From: Astropecten irregularis | Lineage: Eukaryota > Echinodermata > Asteroidea > Paxillosida > Astropectinidae | DNA length: 64,000 nucleotides | Direction of reading: 5' to 3' | NCBI GenBank assembly: GCA_963971285.1 | Contig: OZ020251.1 | Coordinates: 7,440,001-7,504,000, forward strand | Shown: positions 14,240 through 29,113 of the stretch, in pieces | Numbering within the stretch: position 1 is the stretch's first letter | Layout: each line of letters opens with the position of its first letter | Notes under the pieces: model-generated | Databases searched by the model: none | Seen by the model: only the letters and a program-made list of their open reading frames with translations | What the model was told of the DNA's origin: nothing | Program-made: the position numbers and the translations under genes

Positions 14240-16175
14240 GTGCGTAATAACATGATATATAAATCATTTACAGATTTCGCTAGGCAGAGCGACTTCAGGT
14301 TCAGCAATTCAGATTTATGACCTACACTGAATTGAAAATAAAAAGACTCGTGTAATTTTGTTTTTCCTGAGTTTGCCCGAGAAATGAGCAGGCAGATTTC
14401 AAAGATTGTTTTCAAAATAAAGAATTTGACCGCGCGCTGTCATATATAATGCACATACAGTGTAGAACGTCATAACATGATATATAAATCATTACAGATT
14501 TCGCTATGCAGTGCGACTTCAAGTTCAAAAATTCAGATCTATGATCTACACTGAAAATAAAAAGACACGTGAATTTTTTTTTTTTTGAGTTTGCCCAAGA
14601 AATGAGCAGCCAGATTTCAAAGATCGTTTTCAAAATAAGGAATTTGACCGCGCGCTGTCATATATAATGCACATACAGTGTAGAACGTCATAACATGATA
14701 TATAAATCATTACAGATTTCGCTATGCAGTGCGACTTCAGGTTCAAAAATTCAGATCTATGATCTACACTGAAAATAAAAAGACACGTGAAATTTTGTTT
14801 TTCCTGAGTTTGCCCCAGAAATGAGCAGGCAGATGTCAAAGATCGTGTTCAAAATAAGGAATTATACTGTGCGTGCTGCCATATATAATACACATACAAT
14901 CTCAACCGGTATTGCATGATTTGTAAAACATTACAGATTTCGCTATGCAGGGCGACTTCAGGCTCAAAAATTCAGATCTATGATCTAGACTGAAAATAAA
15001 AAGACACGTGAAATTTTGTTTTCCCTGAGTTTGCCCGAGAAATGAGCAGTCAGAGTTCAAAGATCGTGTTCAAAATAAGGAAATAGACTGTGCGTGCTGT
15101 CATATATAATACACATACAGTCTCAACCGGTATTGCATGATTTGTAAAACATTACAGATTTCGCTATGCAGGGCGACTTCAGGCTCAAAAATTCAGATCT
15201 ATGATCTAGACTGAAAATAAAAAGACACGTGAAATTTTATTTTCCCTGAGTTTTCCCCAGAAGTGAGCAGTCAGAGTTCAAAGATCGTGTTCAAAATAAG
15301 GAAATAGACTGTGCGTGCTGTCATATATAATGCACATACAATCTCAACCGGTATTGCATGATTTGTAAAACATTACAGATTTCGCTATGCAGGGCGACCT
15401 CAGGCTCAAAAATTCAGATCTATGATCTACACTGAAAATAAAAAGACACGTGAAATTTTGTTTTTCCTGAGTTTGCCCCAGAAATGAGCAGTCAGAGTTC
15501 AAAGATCGTGTCCAAAATAAGGAATTTGACCGCGCGCTGTCATATATAATGCACATACAGTGTAGAACGTCATAACATCATAAATAAATCATTACAGATT
15601 TCGCTATGCAGTGCGACTTCAGGTTCAAAAATTCAGATCTATGATCTACACTGAAAATAAAAATACACGTGTAATTTTGTTTTTCCTGAGATATGCCCAA
15701 GAAATGAGCAGCCCGATTTCAAAGATCGTTTTCAAAATAAAGAATTTGACCGCGCGCTGTCATATATAATGCACATACAGTGTAGAACGTCATAACATGA
15801 TATATAAATCATTACAGATTTCGCTATGCAGGGCGACCTCAGACTCAAAAATTCAGATCTATGGTCTACACTGAAAATAAAAAGACACGTGAAATTTTTT
15901 TTTTTCCTGAGTTTGCCCCAGAAATGAGCAGTCAGAGTTCAAAGATCGTGTCCAAAATAAGGAATTTGACCGCGCGCTGTCATATATAATGCACATACAG
16001 TGTAGAACGTCATAACATGATATATAAATCATTACAGATTTCGCTATGCAGTGCGACTTCAGATTCAAAAATTCAGATCTATGATCTACACTGAAAATAA
16101 AAAGACACGTGAAATTTTGTTTTTCCTGAGTCTGCCCCAGAAATGAGCAGGCAGATGTGAAAGATCGTGTTCAAA

Positions 16176-16790
16176 ATATAGGATTTGACCGCGGGCTCTG
16201 CCATATAATGATACACAAACTTATGCACGATGGTGGGAACTAGACCGCATCTTAATGACTATGACAAACATAATCCAGGACCATTTCATGTCACAACTCA
16301 TTTTTTTCCACGCAGGCTCTATGGGCTTGCCTATAAGCGTGGCATGGGCCAGTCGTCTGGCATAGTCAGTAACATATGGTCAAGATCCCAGCCTTCGTAA
16401 TATGGTTTGTACACGTGCTCATTGCTATAGCGCGTTAGGATTTTTTTAGGGGGGAGGTGGAATGTTTTTCGTTGGATTTCAGACAATGTTTAGGTGATCG
16501 GTTTATGATTTTATGTTTTACTGCATTGCTTAGCGTGGGACGTTAGTGCGAAGGACGAAATAAAAAATCGTGAAAAAAGTAATTTTAACTGCCCAATAAG
16601 TGGGACTGCAGTAACCTCAATTAAACTAATAGTCGTATGACCTATGAATGTTGCCTTGCAGCCCTAAGTAGGATACGAAGGGGGGGGGGGACGATCGATC
16701 CTCGGGCTTCGTGAAATCGACCCTTTAGAGTGAATCACTTATAATATTTCATTGAGTTTAGTATTCTAAATATAATACTCATACAGTGTT
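16176..16790 (+). repeat. Long (L) satellite unit, copy 6
   Basis: Full-length L unit with an 11-G run preceded by CGAA. It has private variants such as AAAAAAGTAATTTTAACTGC and ACACGTGCTCATTGC. Confidence 0.92.
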
Positions 16791-17642
16791 GAGCGTAATA
16801 ACATGATATATAAATCATTACAGATTTCGCCACGCAGAGCGACTTCAGGTTCAGCAATTCAGATCTATGACCTACACTGAATTGAAAATAAAAAGACTCG
16901 TGTAATTTTGTTTTTCCTGAGTTTGCCCGAGAAATGAGCAGGCAGTTTTCAAAGATCCTTTTCAAAATAAAGAATTTGATCGCGCGCTGTCATATATAAT
17001 GCACATACAGTGTAGAACGTCATAACATGATATATAAATCATTACAGATTTCGCTATGCAGGGCGACTTCAGGCTCAAAAATTCAGATCTATGATCTACA
17101 CTGAAAATAAAAAGACACGTGAAATTTTGTTTTTCCTGAGTTTGCCCCAGAAATGAGCAGTCAGAGTTCAAAGATCGTGTTCAAAATAAGGAATTAGACT
17201 GTGCGTGCTGCCATATATAATATACATACAGTCTCAACCGGTATTGCATGATTAGTAAAACATTACAGATTTCGCTATGCAGGGCGACTTCAGGCTCAAA
17301 AATTTCAGGCTCAAAAATTCAGATCTATGATCTACACTGAAAATAAAAAGACACGTGAAATTTTGTTTTTCCTGAGTTTGCCCCAGAAATGAGCAGTCAG
17401 AGTTCAAAGATCGTGTTCAAAATAAGGAAAAAGACTGTGCGTGCTGCCATATATAATACACATACAATCTCAACCGGTATTGCATGATTTGTAAAACATT
17501 ACAGATTTCGCTATGCAGTGCGACTTCAGGTTCAAAAATTCAGATCTATGATCTTGACTGAAAATAAAAAGACACGTGAAATTTTGTTTTTCCTGAGTCT
17601 GCCCCAGAAATGAGCAGGCAGATGTCAAAGATCGTGTTCAAA

Positions 17643-18251
17643 ATATAGGATTTGACCGCGGGCTCTGCCATATAATGATACACAAACTTATGCACGATGG
17701 TGGGAACTAGACCGCATCTTACTGACTATGACAAACATAATCCAGGACCATTTCATGTCACAACTCATTTTTTTCCACGCAGGCTCTATGGGCTTGCCTA
17801 TAAGCTTGGCATGGGCCAGTCGTCTGGCATAGTCAGTGACATATGGTCAAGATCCCAGCCTTCGTAATATGGTTTGTACACGGGCTCATTGCTAAAGCGC
17901 GTTAGGATTTTTTTAGGGGGGAGGTGAAATGTTTTTCGCTGGATTTCAGACAATGTTTAGGTGATCGGTTTATGATTTTATTTTTACTGCATTGCTTAGC
18001 GTGGGACGTAAGTGCGAAGGACGAAATTAAAAATCGTGAAAAAAATAATTCTAACGGCCCAATAAGTGGGACTGCAATAACCTCAATTAAACTATTACTC
18101 GTATGACCTATGAATGATGCCTTGCAGCCCTACGTAGGATACGAGGGGGGGACGATCGATCCTCGGGCTTCGTGAAATCGACCCTTTAGAGTGAATCACT
18201 TATAATATTTCATTGAGTTTAGTATTCTAAATATAACACTCATACAGTGTT
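17643..18251 (+). repeat. Long (L) satellite unit, copy 7
   Basis: Member of the copy 4/5/7 group, with a 7-G run. The sequence following it matches the sequence following copy 4 for well over 1 kb at an offset of 9,966 bp, including the rare GACTGGTGTAATTTTG variant. Confidence 0.92.
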
Positions 18252-19699
18252 GTGCGTAATAACATGATATATAAATCATTTACAGATTTCGCTAGGCAGA
18301 GCGACTTCAGGTTCAGCAATTCAGATTTATGACCTACACTGAATTGAAAATAAAAAGACTGGTGTAATTTTGTTTTTCCTGAGTTTGCCCGAGAAATGAG
18401 CAGGCAGATTTCAAAGATTGTTTTCAAAATAAAGAATTTGACCGCGCGCTGTCATATATAATGCACATACAGTGTAGAACGTCATAACATGATATATAAA
18501 TCATTACAGATTTCGCTATGCAGGGCGACTTCAGGTTCAAAAATTCAGATCTATGATCTACACTGAAAATAAAAAGACACGTGAAATTTTGTTTTTCCTG
18601 AGTTTGCCCCAGAAATGAGCAGCAAGATTTCAAAGATCGTTTTCAAAATAAAGAATTAGACTGTGCGTGCTGCCATATATAATACACATACAGTCTCAAC
18701 CGGTATTGCATGATTTGTAAAACATTACAGATTTCGCTATGCAGGGCGACTTCAGGCTCAAAAATTGAGATCTATGATCTACACTGAAAATAAAAAGACA
18801 CGTGAAATTTTGTTTCTCCTGAGTTTGCCCCAGAAATGAGCAGTCAGAGTTCAAAGATCGTGTTCAAAATAAGGAATTAGACTGTGCATGCTGCCATATA
18901 TAATACACATACAGTCTCAACCGGTATTGCATGATTTGTAAAACATTACAGATTTCGCTATGCAGGGCGACTTCAGGCTCAAAAATTCAGATCTATGATA
19001 TAGACTGAAAATAAAAAGACACGTGTAATTTTGTTTTTCCTGAGATCTGCCCAAGAAATGAGCAGCCCGATTTCAAAGATCGTCTTCAAAATAAAGAATT
19101 TGACCGCGCGCTGTCATATATAATGCACATACAGTGTAGAACGTCATAACATGATATATAAATCATTACAGATTTCGCTATGCAGGGCGACTTCAGGTTC
19201 AACAATTCAGATCTATGATCTACACTGAAAATAAAAAGACACGTGAAATTTTGTTTTTCCTGAGTTTGCCCCAGAAATGAGCAGTCAGAGTTCAAGGATC
19301 GTGTTCAAAATAAGGAATTAGACTGTGCGTGCTGCCATATATAATACACATACAATCTCAACCGGTATTGCATGATTTGTAAAACATTACAGATTTCGCT
19401 ATGCAGGGCGACTTCAGGCTCAAAAATTCAGATCTATGATCTACACTGAAAATAAAAAGACACGTGAAATTTAGTTTTTCCTGAGTTTGCCCCAGAAATG
19501 AGCAGTCAGAGTTCAAAGATCGTGTTCAAAATAAGGAATTAGACTGTGCGTGCTGCCATATATAATACACATACAGTCTCAACCGGTATTGCATGATTTG
19601 TAAAACATTACAGATTTCGCTATGCAGGGCGACTTCAGGCTCAAAAATTCAGATCTATGATATAGACTGAAAATAAAAAGACACGTGTAATTTTGTTTT

Positions 19700-22600
19700 T
19701 CCTGAGATCTGCCCAAGAAATGAGCAGCCAGATTTCAAAGATCGTTTTCAAAATAAAGAATTTGACCGCACGCTGTCATATATAATGCACATACAGTGTA
19801 GAACGTCATAACATGATATATAAATCATTACAGATTTCGCTATGCAGTGCGACTTCAGGTTCAAAAATTCAGATCTATGATCTACACTGAAAATAAACAG
19901 ACACGTGACATTTTGTTTTTCTGAGTTTGCCCCAGAAATGAGCAGGCAGATGTCAAAGATCGTGTTCAAAATAAGGAATTAGACTGTGCGTGCTGCCATA
20001 TATAATACACATACAGTCTCAACCGGTATTGCATGATTTGTAAAAAAATACAGATTTCGCTATGCAGGGCGACTTCAGGCTCAAAAATTCAGATCTATGA
20101 TCTAGACTGAAAATAAAAAGACACGTGTAATTTTGTTTTTCCTGAGATCTGCCCAAGAAATGAGCAGCCAGATTTCAAAGATCGTTTTCAAAATAAAGAA
20201 TTTGACCGCGCGCTGTCATATATAATGCACATACAGTGTAGAACGTCATAACATGATATATAAATCATTACAGATTTCGCTATGCAGTGCGACTTCAGGT
20301 TCAAAAATTCAGATCTATGATCTACACTGAAAATAAAAAGACACGTGAAATTTTGTTTTTCCTGAGTTTGCCCCAGAAATGAGCAGGCAGATGTCAAAGA
20401 TCGTGTTCAAAATAAGGAATTAGACTGTGCGTGCTGCCATATGTAATATACATACAGTCTCAACCGGTATTGCATGATTTGTAAAACATTACAGATTTCG
20501 CTATGCAGGGCGACTTCAGGCTCAAAAATTCAGATCTATGATCTAGACTGAAAATAAAAAGACACGTGAAATTTTGTTTTCCCTGAGTTTGCCCGAGAAA
20601 TGAGCAGTCAAAGTTCAAAGATCGTGTTCAAAATAAGGAAATAGACTGTGCGTGCTGCCATATATAATACACATACAATCTCAACCGGTATTGCATGATT
20701 TGTAAAACATTACAGATTTCGCTATGCAGGGCGACTTCAGGTTCAAAAATTCAGATCTATGATCTACACTGAAAATAAAAAGACACGTGAAATTTTGTTT
20801 TTCCTGAGTTTGCCCCAGAAATGAGCAGTCAGAGTTCAAAGATCGTGTTCAAAATAAGGAATTAGACTGTGCGTGCTGCCATATATAATACACATAGAGT
20901 CTCAACCGGTATTGCATGATTTGTAAAACATTACAGATTTCGCTATGCAGGGCGACTTCAGGCTCAAAAGTTCAGATCTATGATATAGACTGAAAATAAA
21001 AAGACACGTGTAATTTTGTTTTTCCTGAGATCTGCCCAAGAAATGAGCAGCCAGATTTCAAAGATCGTTTTCAAAATAAAGAATTTGACCGCACGCTGTC
21101 ATATATAATGCACATACAGTGTAGAACGTCATAACATGATATATAAATCATTACAGATTTCGCTATGCAGGGCGACTTCATGATAAAAAAAATCAGATTT
21201 ATGATCTACACTGAAAATAAAAAGACACGTGAAATTTTGTTTTTCCTGAGTTTGCCCCAGAAATGAGCAGTCAGAGTTCAAAGATCGTGTTCAAAATAAG
21301 GAATTAGACTGTGCGTGCTGCCATATATAATACACATACAGTCTCAACCGGTATTGCATGATTTGTAAAACATTACAGATTTCGCTATGCAGGGCGACTT
21401 CAGGCTCAAAAATTCAGATCTATGATATAGACTGAAAATAAAAAGACACGTGTAATTTTGTTTTTCCTGAGATCTGCCCAAGAAATGAGCAGCCAGATTT
21501 CAAAGATCGTTTTCAAAATAAAGAATTTGACCGCACGCTGTCATATATAATGCACATACAGTGTAGAACGTCATAACATGATATATAAATCATTACAGAT
21601 TTCGCTATACAGTGCGACTTCAGGTTCAAAAATTCAGATCTATGATCTACACTGAAAATAAAAAGACACGTGAAATTTTGTTTTTCTGAGTTTGCCCCAG
21701 AAATGAGCAGGCAGATGTCAAAGATCGTGTTCAAAATAAGGAATTAGACTGTGCGTGCTGCCATATATAATACACATACAGTCTCAACCGGTATTGCATG
21801 ATTTGTAAAAAATTACAGATTTCGCTATGCAGGGCGACTTCAGGCTAAAAAATTCAGATCTATGATCTAGACTGAAAATAAAAAGACACGTGTAATTTTG
21901 TTTTTCCTGAGATCTGCCCAAGAAATGAGCAGCCCGATTTCAAAGATCGTTTTCAAAATAAAGAATTTGACCGCGCGCTGTCATATATAATGCACATACA
22001 GTGTAGAACGTCATAACATGATATATAAATCATTACAGATTTCGCTATGCAGTGCGACTTCAGGTTCAAAAATTCAGATCTATGATCTACACTGAAAATA
22101 AAAAGACAAGTGAAATTTTGTTTTTCCTGAGTTTGCCCCAGAAATGAGCAGTCAGAGTTCAAAGATCGTGTTCAAAATAAGGAATTAGACTGTGCGTGCT
22201 GCCATATATAATACACATACAATCTCAACCTGTATTGCATGATTTGTAAAACATTACAGATTTCGCTATGCAGGGCGACTTCAGGCTCAAAAATTCAGAT
22301 CTATGATCTACACTGAAAATAAAAAGACACGTGAAATTTTGTTTTTCCTGAGTTTGCCCCAGAAATGAGCAGTCAGAGTTCAAAGATCGTGTTCAAAATA
22401 AGGAATTAGACTGTGCGTGCTGCCATATATAATGAGCATAGAGTTTCAACCGGTATTGCATGATTTGTAAAACATTACAGATTTCGCTATGCAGGGCGAC
22501 TTCAGGCTCAAAAATTCAGATCTATGATCTACACTGAAAATAAAAAGACACGTGAAATTTTGTTTTTCCTGAGTTTGCCCCAGAAATGAGCAGTCAGAGT

Positions 22601-23050
22601 TCAAAGATCGTGTTCAAAATAAGGAATTAGACTGTGCGTGCTGCCATATATAATACACATACAGTCTCAACCGGTATTGCATGATTTGTAAAACATTACA
22701 GATTTCGCTATGCAGGGCGACTTCAGGTTCAAAAATTCAGATCTATGATATAGACTGAAAATAAAAAGACACGTGTAATTTTGTTTTTCCTGAGATCTGC
22801 CCAAGAAATGAGCAGCCAGATTTCAAAGATCGTTTTCAAAATAAAGAATTTGACCGCGCGCTTTCATATATAATGCACATACAGTGTAGAACGTCATAAC
22901 ATGATATATAAATCATTACAGATTTCGCTATGCAGTGCGACTTCAGGTTCAAAAATTCAGATCTATTATCTACACTGAAAATAAAAAGACACGTGAAATT
23001 TTGTTTTTCCTGAGTTTGCCCCAGAAATGAGCAGGCAGATGTCAAAGATC
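19700..23050 (+). repeat. Eight-monomer higher-order repeat, period ~1,765 bp
   Basis: Distinctive monomers at about 19,748-19,969 and 20,188-20,397 recur at 21,513-21,734 and 21,953-22,162, both at an offset of 1,765 bp. They share TTTGTTTTTCTGAGTTTG (one C lost) and GACCGCACGCTGTC. Eight ordinary monomers of about 220.6 bp account for the period. Confidence 0.75.
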
Positions 23051-23280
23051 GTGTTCAAAATAAGGAATTAGACTGTGCGTGCTGCCATATGTAATATACA
23101 TACAGTCTCAACCGGTATTGCATGATTTGTAAAACATTACAGATTTCGCTATGCAGGGCGACTTCAGGTTCAAAAATTCAGATCTATGATCTACACTGAA
23201 AATAAAAAGACACGTGAAATTTTGTTTTTCCTGAGTTTGCCCCAGAAATGAGCAGGCAGATGTCAAAGGTCGTGTTCAAA

Positions 23281-23895
23281 ATATAGGATTTGACCGCGGG
23301 CTCTGCCATATAATGATACACAAATTTATGCACGAAGGTGGGAACTAGACCGCATCTTACTGACTATGACAAACATAATCCAGGACCATTTCATGTCACA
23401 ACTCATTTTTTTCCACGCAGGCTCTATGGGCTTGCCTATAAGCGTGGCATGGGCCAGTCGTCTGGCATAGTCAGTGACATATGGTCAAGATCCCAGCCTT
23501 CGTAATATGGTTTGTACACGGGCTCATTGCTAAAGCGCGTTAGGATTTTTTTAGGGGGGAGGTGGAATGTTTTCGCTGGATTTCAGACAATGTTTAGGTG
23601 ATCGGTTTATGATTTTAGGTTTTACTGCATTGCTTAGCGTGGGACGTTAGTGCGAAGGACGAAAAAAAAAATCGTGAAAAAAATAATTCTAACGGCCCAA
23701 TAAGTGGGACTGCAGTAACCTCAATTAAACTATTAGTCGTATGACCTATGAATGATGCCTTGCAGCCCTAAGTAGGATACGGGGGGGGGGGGGGGACGAT
23801 CGATCCTCGGTCTTCGTGAAATCGACCCTTTAGAGTGAATCACTTATTATATTTCATTGAGTTTAGTATTCTAAATATAACACTCATACAGTGTT
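23281..23895 (+). repeat. Long (L) satellite unit, copy 8
   Basis: Full-length L unit with the longest G run before CGATCGATCC (15 G). It has ATTTTAGGTTTTACTGC and the CTCGGTCTTCGTG variant, which it shares with copy 11. Confidence 0.92.
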
Positions 23896-24733
23896 GAGCG
23901 TAATAACATGATATATAAATCATTACAGATTTCGCCACGCAGAGCGACTTCAGGTTCAGCAATTCAGATCTATGACCTACACTGAATTGAAAATAAAAAG
24001 ACACGTGTAATTTTGTTTTTCCTGAGTTTGCCAGAGAAATGAGCAGGCAGATTTCAAAGATCGTTTTCAAAATAAGGAATTAGACTGTGCGTGCTGCCAT
24101 ATATAAAATACATAGAGTCTCAACCGGTATTGCATGATTTGTAAAACATTACAGATTTCGCTATGCAGGGCGACTTCAGGCTCAAAAATTCAGATCTATG
24201 ATCTACACTGAAAATAAAAAGACACGTGAAATTTTGTTTTTCCTGAGTTTGCCCCAGAAATGAGCAGTCAGAGTTCAAAGATCGTGTTCAAAATAAGGAA
24301 TTAGACTGTGCGTGCTGCCATATATAATACACATACAGTCTCAACCGGTATTGCATGATTTGTAAAACATTACAGATTTCGCTATGCAGGGCGACTTCAG
24401 GCTCAAAAATTCAGATCTATGATATAGACTGAAAATAAAAAGACACGTGTAATTTTGTTTTTCCTGAGATCTGCCCAAGAAATGAGCAGCCAGATTTCAA
24501 AGATCGTTTTCAAAATAAAGAATTTGACCGCGCGCTGTCATATATAATGCACATACAGTGTAGAACGTCATAACATGATATATAAATCATTACAGATTTC
24601 GCTATGCAGGGCGACTTCAGGTTCAAAAATTCAGATCTATGATCTACACTGAAAATAAAAAGACACGTGAAATTTTGTTTTTCCTGAGTTTGCCCCAGAA
24701 ATGAGCAGGCAGATGTCAAAGATCGTGTTCAAA

Positions 24734-25348
24734 ATATAGGATTTGACCGCGGGCTCTGCCATATAATGATACACAAACTTATGCACGATGGTGGGAACTA
24801 GACCGCATCTTACTGACTATGACAAACATAATCCAGGACCATTTCATGTCACAACTCATTTTTTTTCCACGCAGGCTCTATGGGCTTGCCTATAAGCGTG
24901 GCATGGGCCAGTCGTCTGGCATAGTCAGTGACATATGGTCAAGATCCTAGCCTTCGTAATATGGTTTGTACACGGGCTCATTGCTAAAGCGCGTTAGGAT
25001 TTTTTTAGGGGGGAGGTGGAATGTTTTCGCTGGATTTCAGACAATGTTTAGGTGATCGGTTTATGATTTTATGTTTTACTGCATTGCTTAGCGTGGGACG
25101 TTAGTGCGAAGGACGAAATAAAAAATCGTGAAAAAAAAAATTCTAACGGCCCAATAAGTAGGACTGCAGTAACCTCAATTAAACTTTTAGTCGTATGACC
25201 TATGAATGATGCCTTGCAGCCCTAAGTAGGATACGGGGGGGGGGGGGGACGATCGATCCTCGGTCTTCGTGAAATCGACCCTTTAGAGTGAATCACTTAT
25301 TATATTTCATTGAGTTTAGTATTCTAAATATAACACTCATACAGTGTT
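24734..25348 (+). repeat. Long (L) satellite unit, copy 9
   Basis: Full-length L unit with a 14-G run and the AATAAGTAGGACTGC and CTTTTAGTCG variants, shared with copies 10, 12 and 13. The monomer that follows has the short GTCATATTGCACATAC variant (4-bp loss). Confidence 0.92.
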
Positions 25349-26399
25349 GAGCGTAATAACATGATATATAAATCATTACAGATTTCGCCACGCAGAGCGA
25401 CTTCAGGTTCAGCAATTCAGATCTATGACGTACACTGAATTGAAAATAAAAAGACACGTGTAATTTTGTTTTTCCTGAGTTTGCCCGAGATGAGCAGGCA
25501 GATTTCAAAGATCGTTTTCAAAATAAAGAATTTGACCGCGCGCTGTCATATTGCACATACAGTGTAGAACGTCATAACATGATATATAAATCATTACAGA
25601 TTTCGCTATGCAGGGCGACTTCAGGCTAAAAAAATCAGATTGATGATCTACACTGAAAATAAAAAGACACGTGAAATTTTGTTTTTCCTGAGTTTGCCCC
25701 AGAAATGAGCAGTCAGAGTTCAAAGATCGTGTTCAAAATAAGGAATTAGACTGTGCGTGCTGCCATATATAATACACATAGAGTCTCAACCGGTATTGCA
25801 TGATTTGTAAAACATTACAGATTTCGCTATGCAGGGCGACTTCAGGCTCAAAAATTCAGATCTATGATATAGACTGAAAATAAAAAGACACGTGAAATTT
25901 AGTTTTTCCTGAGTTTGCCCCAGAAATGAGCAGTCAGAGTTCAAAGATCGTGTTCAAAATAAGGAATTAGACTGTGCGTGCTGCCATATATAATACACAT
26001 ACAGTCTCAACCGGTATTGTATGATTTGTAAAATATTACAGATTTCGCTATGCAGGGCGACTTCAGGCTCAAAAATTCAGATCTATGATATAGACTGAAA
26101 ATAAAAAGACACGTGTAATTTTGTTTTTCCTGAGATCTGCCCAAGAAATGAGCAGCCAGATTTCAAAGATCGTTTTCAAAATAAAGAATTTGACCGCGCG
26201 CTGTCATATATAATGCACATAAAGTGTAGAACGTCATAACATGATATATAAATCATTACAGATTTCGCTATGCAGGGTGACTTCAGGTTCAAACATTCAG
26301 ATCTATGATCTACACTGAAAATAAAAAGACACGTGAAATTTAGTTTTTCCTGAGTTTGCCCCAGAAATGAGCAGGCAGATGTCAAAGATCGTGTTCAAA

Positions 26400-27008
26400 A
26401 TATAGGATTTGACCGCGGGCTCTGCCATATAATGATACACAAACTTATGCACGATGGTGGGAACTAGACCGCATCTTACTGACTATGACAAACATAATCC
26501 AGGACCATTTCATGTCACAACTCATTTTTTTCCACGCAGGCTCTATGGGCTTGCCTATAAGCGTGGCATGGGCCAGTCGTCTGGCATAGTCAGTGACATA
26601 TGGTCAAGATCCTAGCCTTCGTAATATGGTTTGTACACGGGCTCATTGCTAAAGCGCGTTAGGATTTTTTTAGGGGGGAGGTGGAATGTTTTCGCTGGAT
26701 TTCAGACAATGTTTAGGTGATCGGTTTATGATTTTATGTTTTACTGCATTGCTTAGCGTGGGACGTTAGTGCGAAGGACGAAATAAAAAATCGTGAAAAA
26801 AATAATTCTAACGGCCCAATAAGTAGGACTGCAGTAACCTCAATTAAACTTTTAGTCGTATGACCTATGAATGATGCCTTGCAGCCCTAAGTAGGATACG
26901 GGGGGGGGACGATCGATCCTCGGTCTTCGTGAAATCGACCCTTTAGAGTGAATCACTTATTATATTTCATTGAGTTTAGTATTCTAAATATAACACTCAT
27001 ACAGTGTT
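26400..27008 (+). repeat. Long (L) satellite unit, copy 10
   Basis: Full-length L unit with a 9-G run. It belongs to the AATAAGTAGGACTGC group. It starts 2,104 bp before copy 11. Confidence 0.92.
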
Positions 27009-28503
27009 GAGCGTAATAACATGATATATAAATCATTACAGATTTCGCCACGCAGAGCGACTTCAGGTTCAGCAATTCAGATCTATGACCTACACTGAAT
27101 TGAAAATAAAAAGACACGTGTAATTTTGTTTTTCCTGAGTTTGCCCGAGAAATGAGCAGGCAGATTTCAAAGATCGTTTTCAAAATAAAGAATTTGACCG
27201 CGCGCTGTCATATTGCACATACAGTGTAGAACGTCATAACATGATATATAAATCATTACAGATTTCGCTATGCAGGGCGACTTCAGGCTAAAAAAATCAG
27301 ATTTATGATCTACACTGAAAATAAAAAGACACGTGAAATTTTGTTTTTCCTGAGTTTGCCCCAGAAATGAGCAGTCAGAGTTCAAAGATCGTGTTCAAAA
27401 TAAGGAATTAGACTGTGCGTGCTGCCATATATAATACACATAGAGTCTCAACCGGTATTGCATGATTTGTAAAACATTACAGATTTCGCTATGCAGGGCG
27501 ACTTCAGGCTCAAAAATTCAGATCTATGATCTACACTGAAAATAAAAAGACAAGTGAAATTTAGTTTTTCCTGAGTTTGCCCCAGAAATGAGCAGTCAGA
27601 GTTCAAAGATCGTGTTCAAAATAAGGAATTAGACTGTGCGTGCTGCCATATATAATACACATACAGTCTCAACCGGTATTGTATGATTTGTAAAATATTA
27701 CAGATTTCGCTATGCAGGGCGACTTCAGGCTCAAAAATTCAGATCTATGATATAGACTGAAATTAAAAAGACACGTGTAATTTTGTTTTTCCTGAGATCT
27801 GCCCAAGAAATGAGCAGCCCGATTTCAAAGATCGTTTTCAAAATAAAGAATTTGACCGCGCGCTGTCATATATAATGCACATACAGTGTAGAACGTCATA
27901 ACATGATATATAAATCATTACAGATTTCGCTATGCAGTGCGACTTCAGGTTCAAAAATTCAGATCTATTATCTACACTGAAAATAAAAAGACACGTGAAA
28001 TTTTGTTTTTCCTGAGTTTGCCCCAGAAATGAGCAGGCAGATGTCAAAGATCGTGTTCAAAATAAGGAATTAGACTGTGCGTGCTGCCATATGTAATATA
28101 CATACAGTCTCAACCGGTATTGCATGATTTGTAAAACATTACAGATTTCGCTATGCAGGGCGACTTCAGGCTAAAAAATTCAGATCTATGATCTAGACTG
28201 AAAATAAAAAGACACGTGAAATTTTGTTTTCCCTGAGTTTGCCCGAGAAATGAGCAGTCAAAGTTCAAAGATCGTGTTCAAAATAAGGAAATAGACGGTG
28301 CGTGCTGCCATATATAATACACATACAATCTCAACCGGTATTGCATGATTTGTAAAACATTACAGATTTCGCTATGCAGGGCGACTTCAGGTTCAAAAAT
28401 TCAGATCTATGATCTACACTGAAAATAAAAAGACACGTGAAATTTTGTTTTTCCTGAGTTTGCCCCAGAAATGAGCAGGCAGATGTCAAAGGTCGTGTTC
28501 AAA

Positions 28504-29113
28504 ATATAGGATTTGACCGCGGGCTCTGCCATATAATGATACACAAATTTATGCACGAAGGTGGGAACTAGACCGCATCTTACTGACTATGAAAAACATA
28601 ATCCAGGACCATTTCATGTCACAACTCATTTTTTTCCACGCAGGCTCTATGGGCTTGCCTATAAGCGTGGCATGGGCCAGTCGTCTGGCATAGTCAGTGA
28701 CATATGGTCAAGATCCCAGCCTTCGTAATATGGTTTGTACACGGGCTCATTGCTAAAGCGCGTTAGGATTTTTTTAGGGGGGAGGTGGAATGTTTTCGCT
28801 GGATTTCAGACAATGTTTAGGTGATCGGTTTATGATTTTAGGTTTTACTGCATTGCTTAGCGTGGGACGTTAATGCGAAGGACGAAAAAAAAATCGTGAA
28901 AAAAATAATTCTAACGGCCCAATAAGTGGGACTGCAGTAACCTCAATTAAACTATTAGTCGTATGACCTATGAATGATGCCTTGCAGCCCTAAGTAGGAT
29001 ACGGGGGGGGGGGACGATCGATCCTCGGTCTTCGTGAAATCGACCCTTTAGAGTGAATCACTTATTATATTTCATTGAGTTTAGTATTCTAAATATAACA
29101 CTCATACAGTGTT
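28504..29113 (+). repeat. Long (L) satellite unit, copy 11
   Basis: Full-length L unit with an 11-G run. It is closest to copy 8: both have CACAAATTTATGCACGAAGG and ATTTTAGGTTTTACTGC. It starts 2,104 bp before copy 12. Confidence 0.92.

Noticed and set aside
7958-18106. 60-codon plus-strand frame in L copies 4, 5 and 7 (MKCFSLDFRQCLGDRFMILF)
   Set aside because: It is open only in this recently related group. In most other L copies a TAG at GGGACGTTAGTG closes it, and it has no known family.
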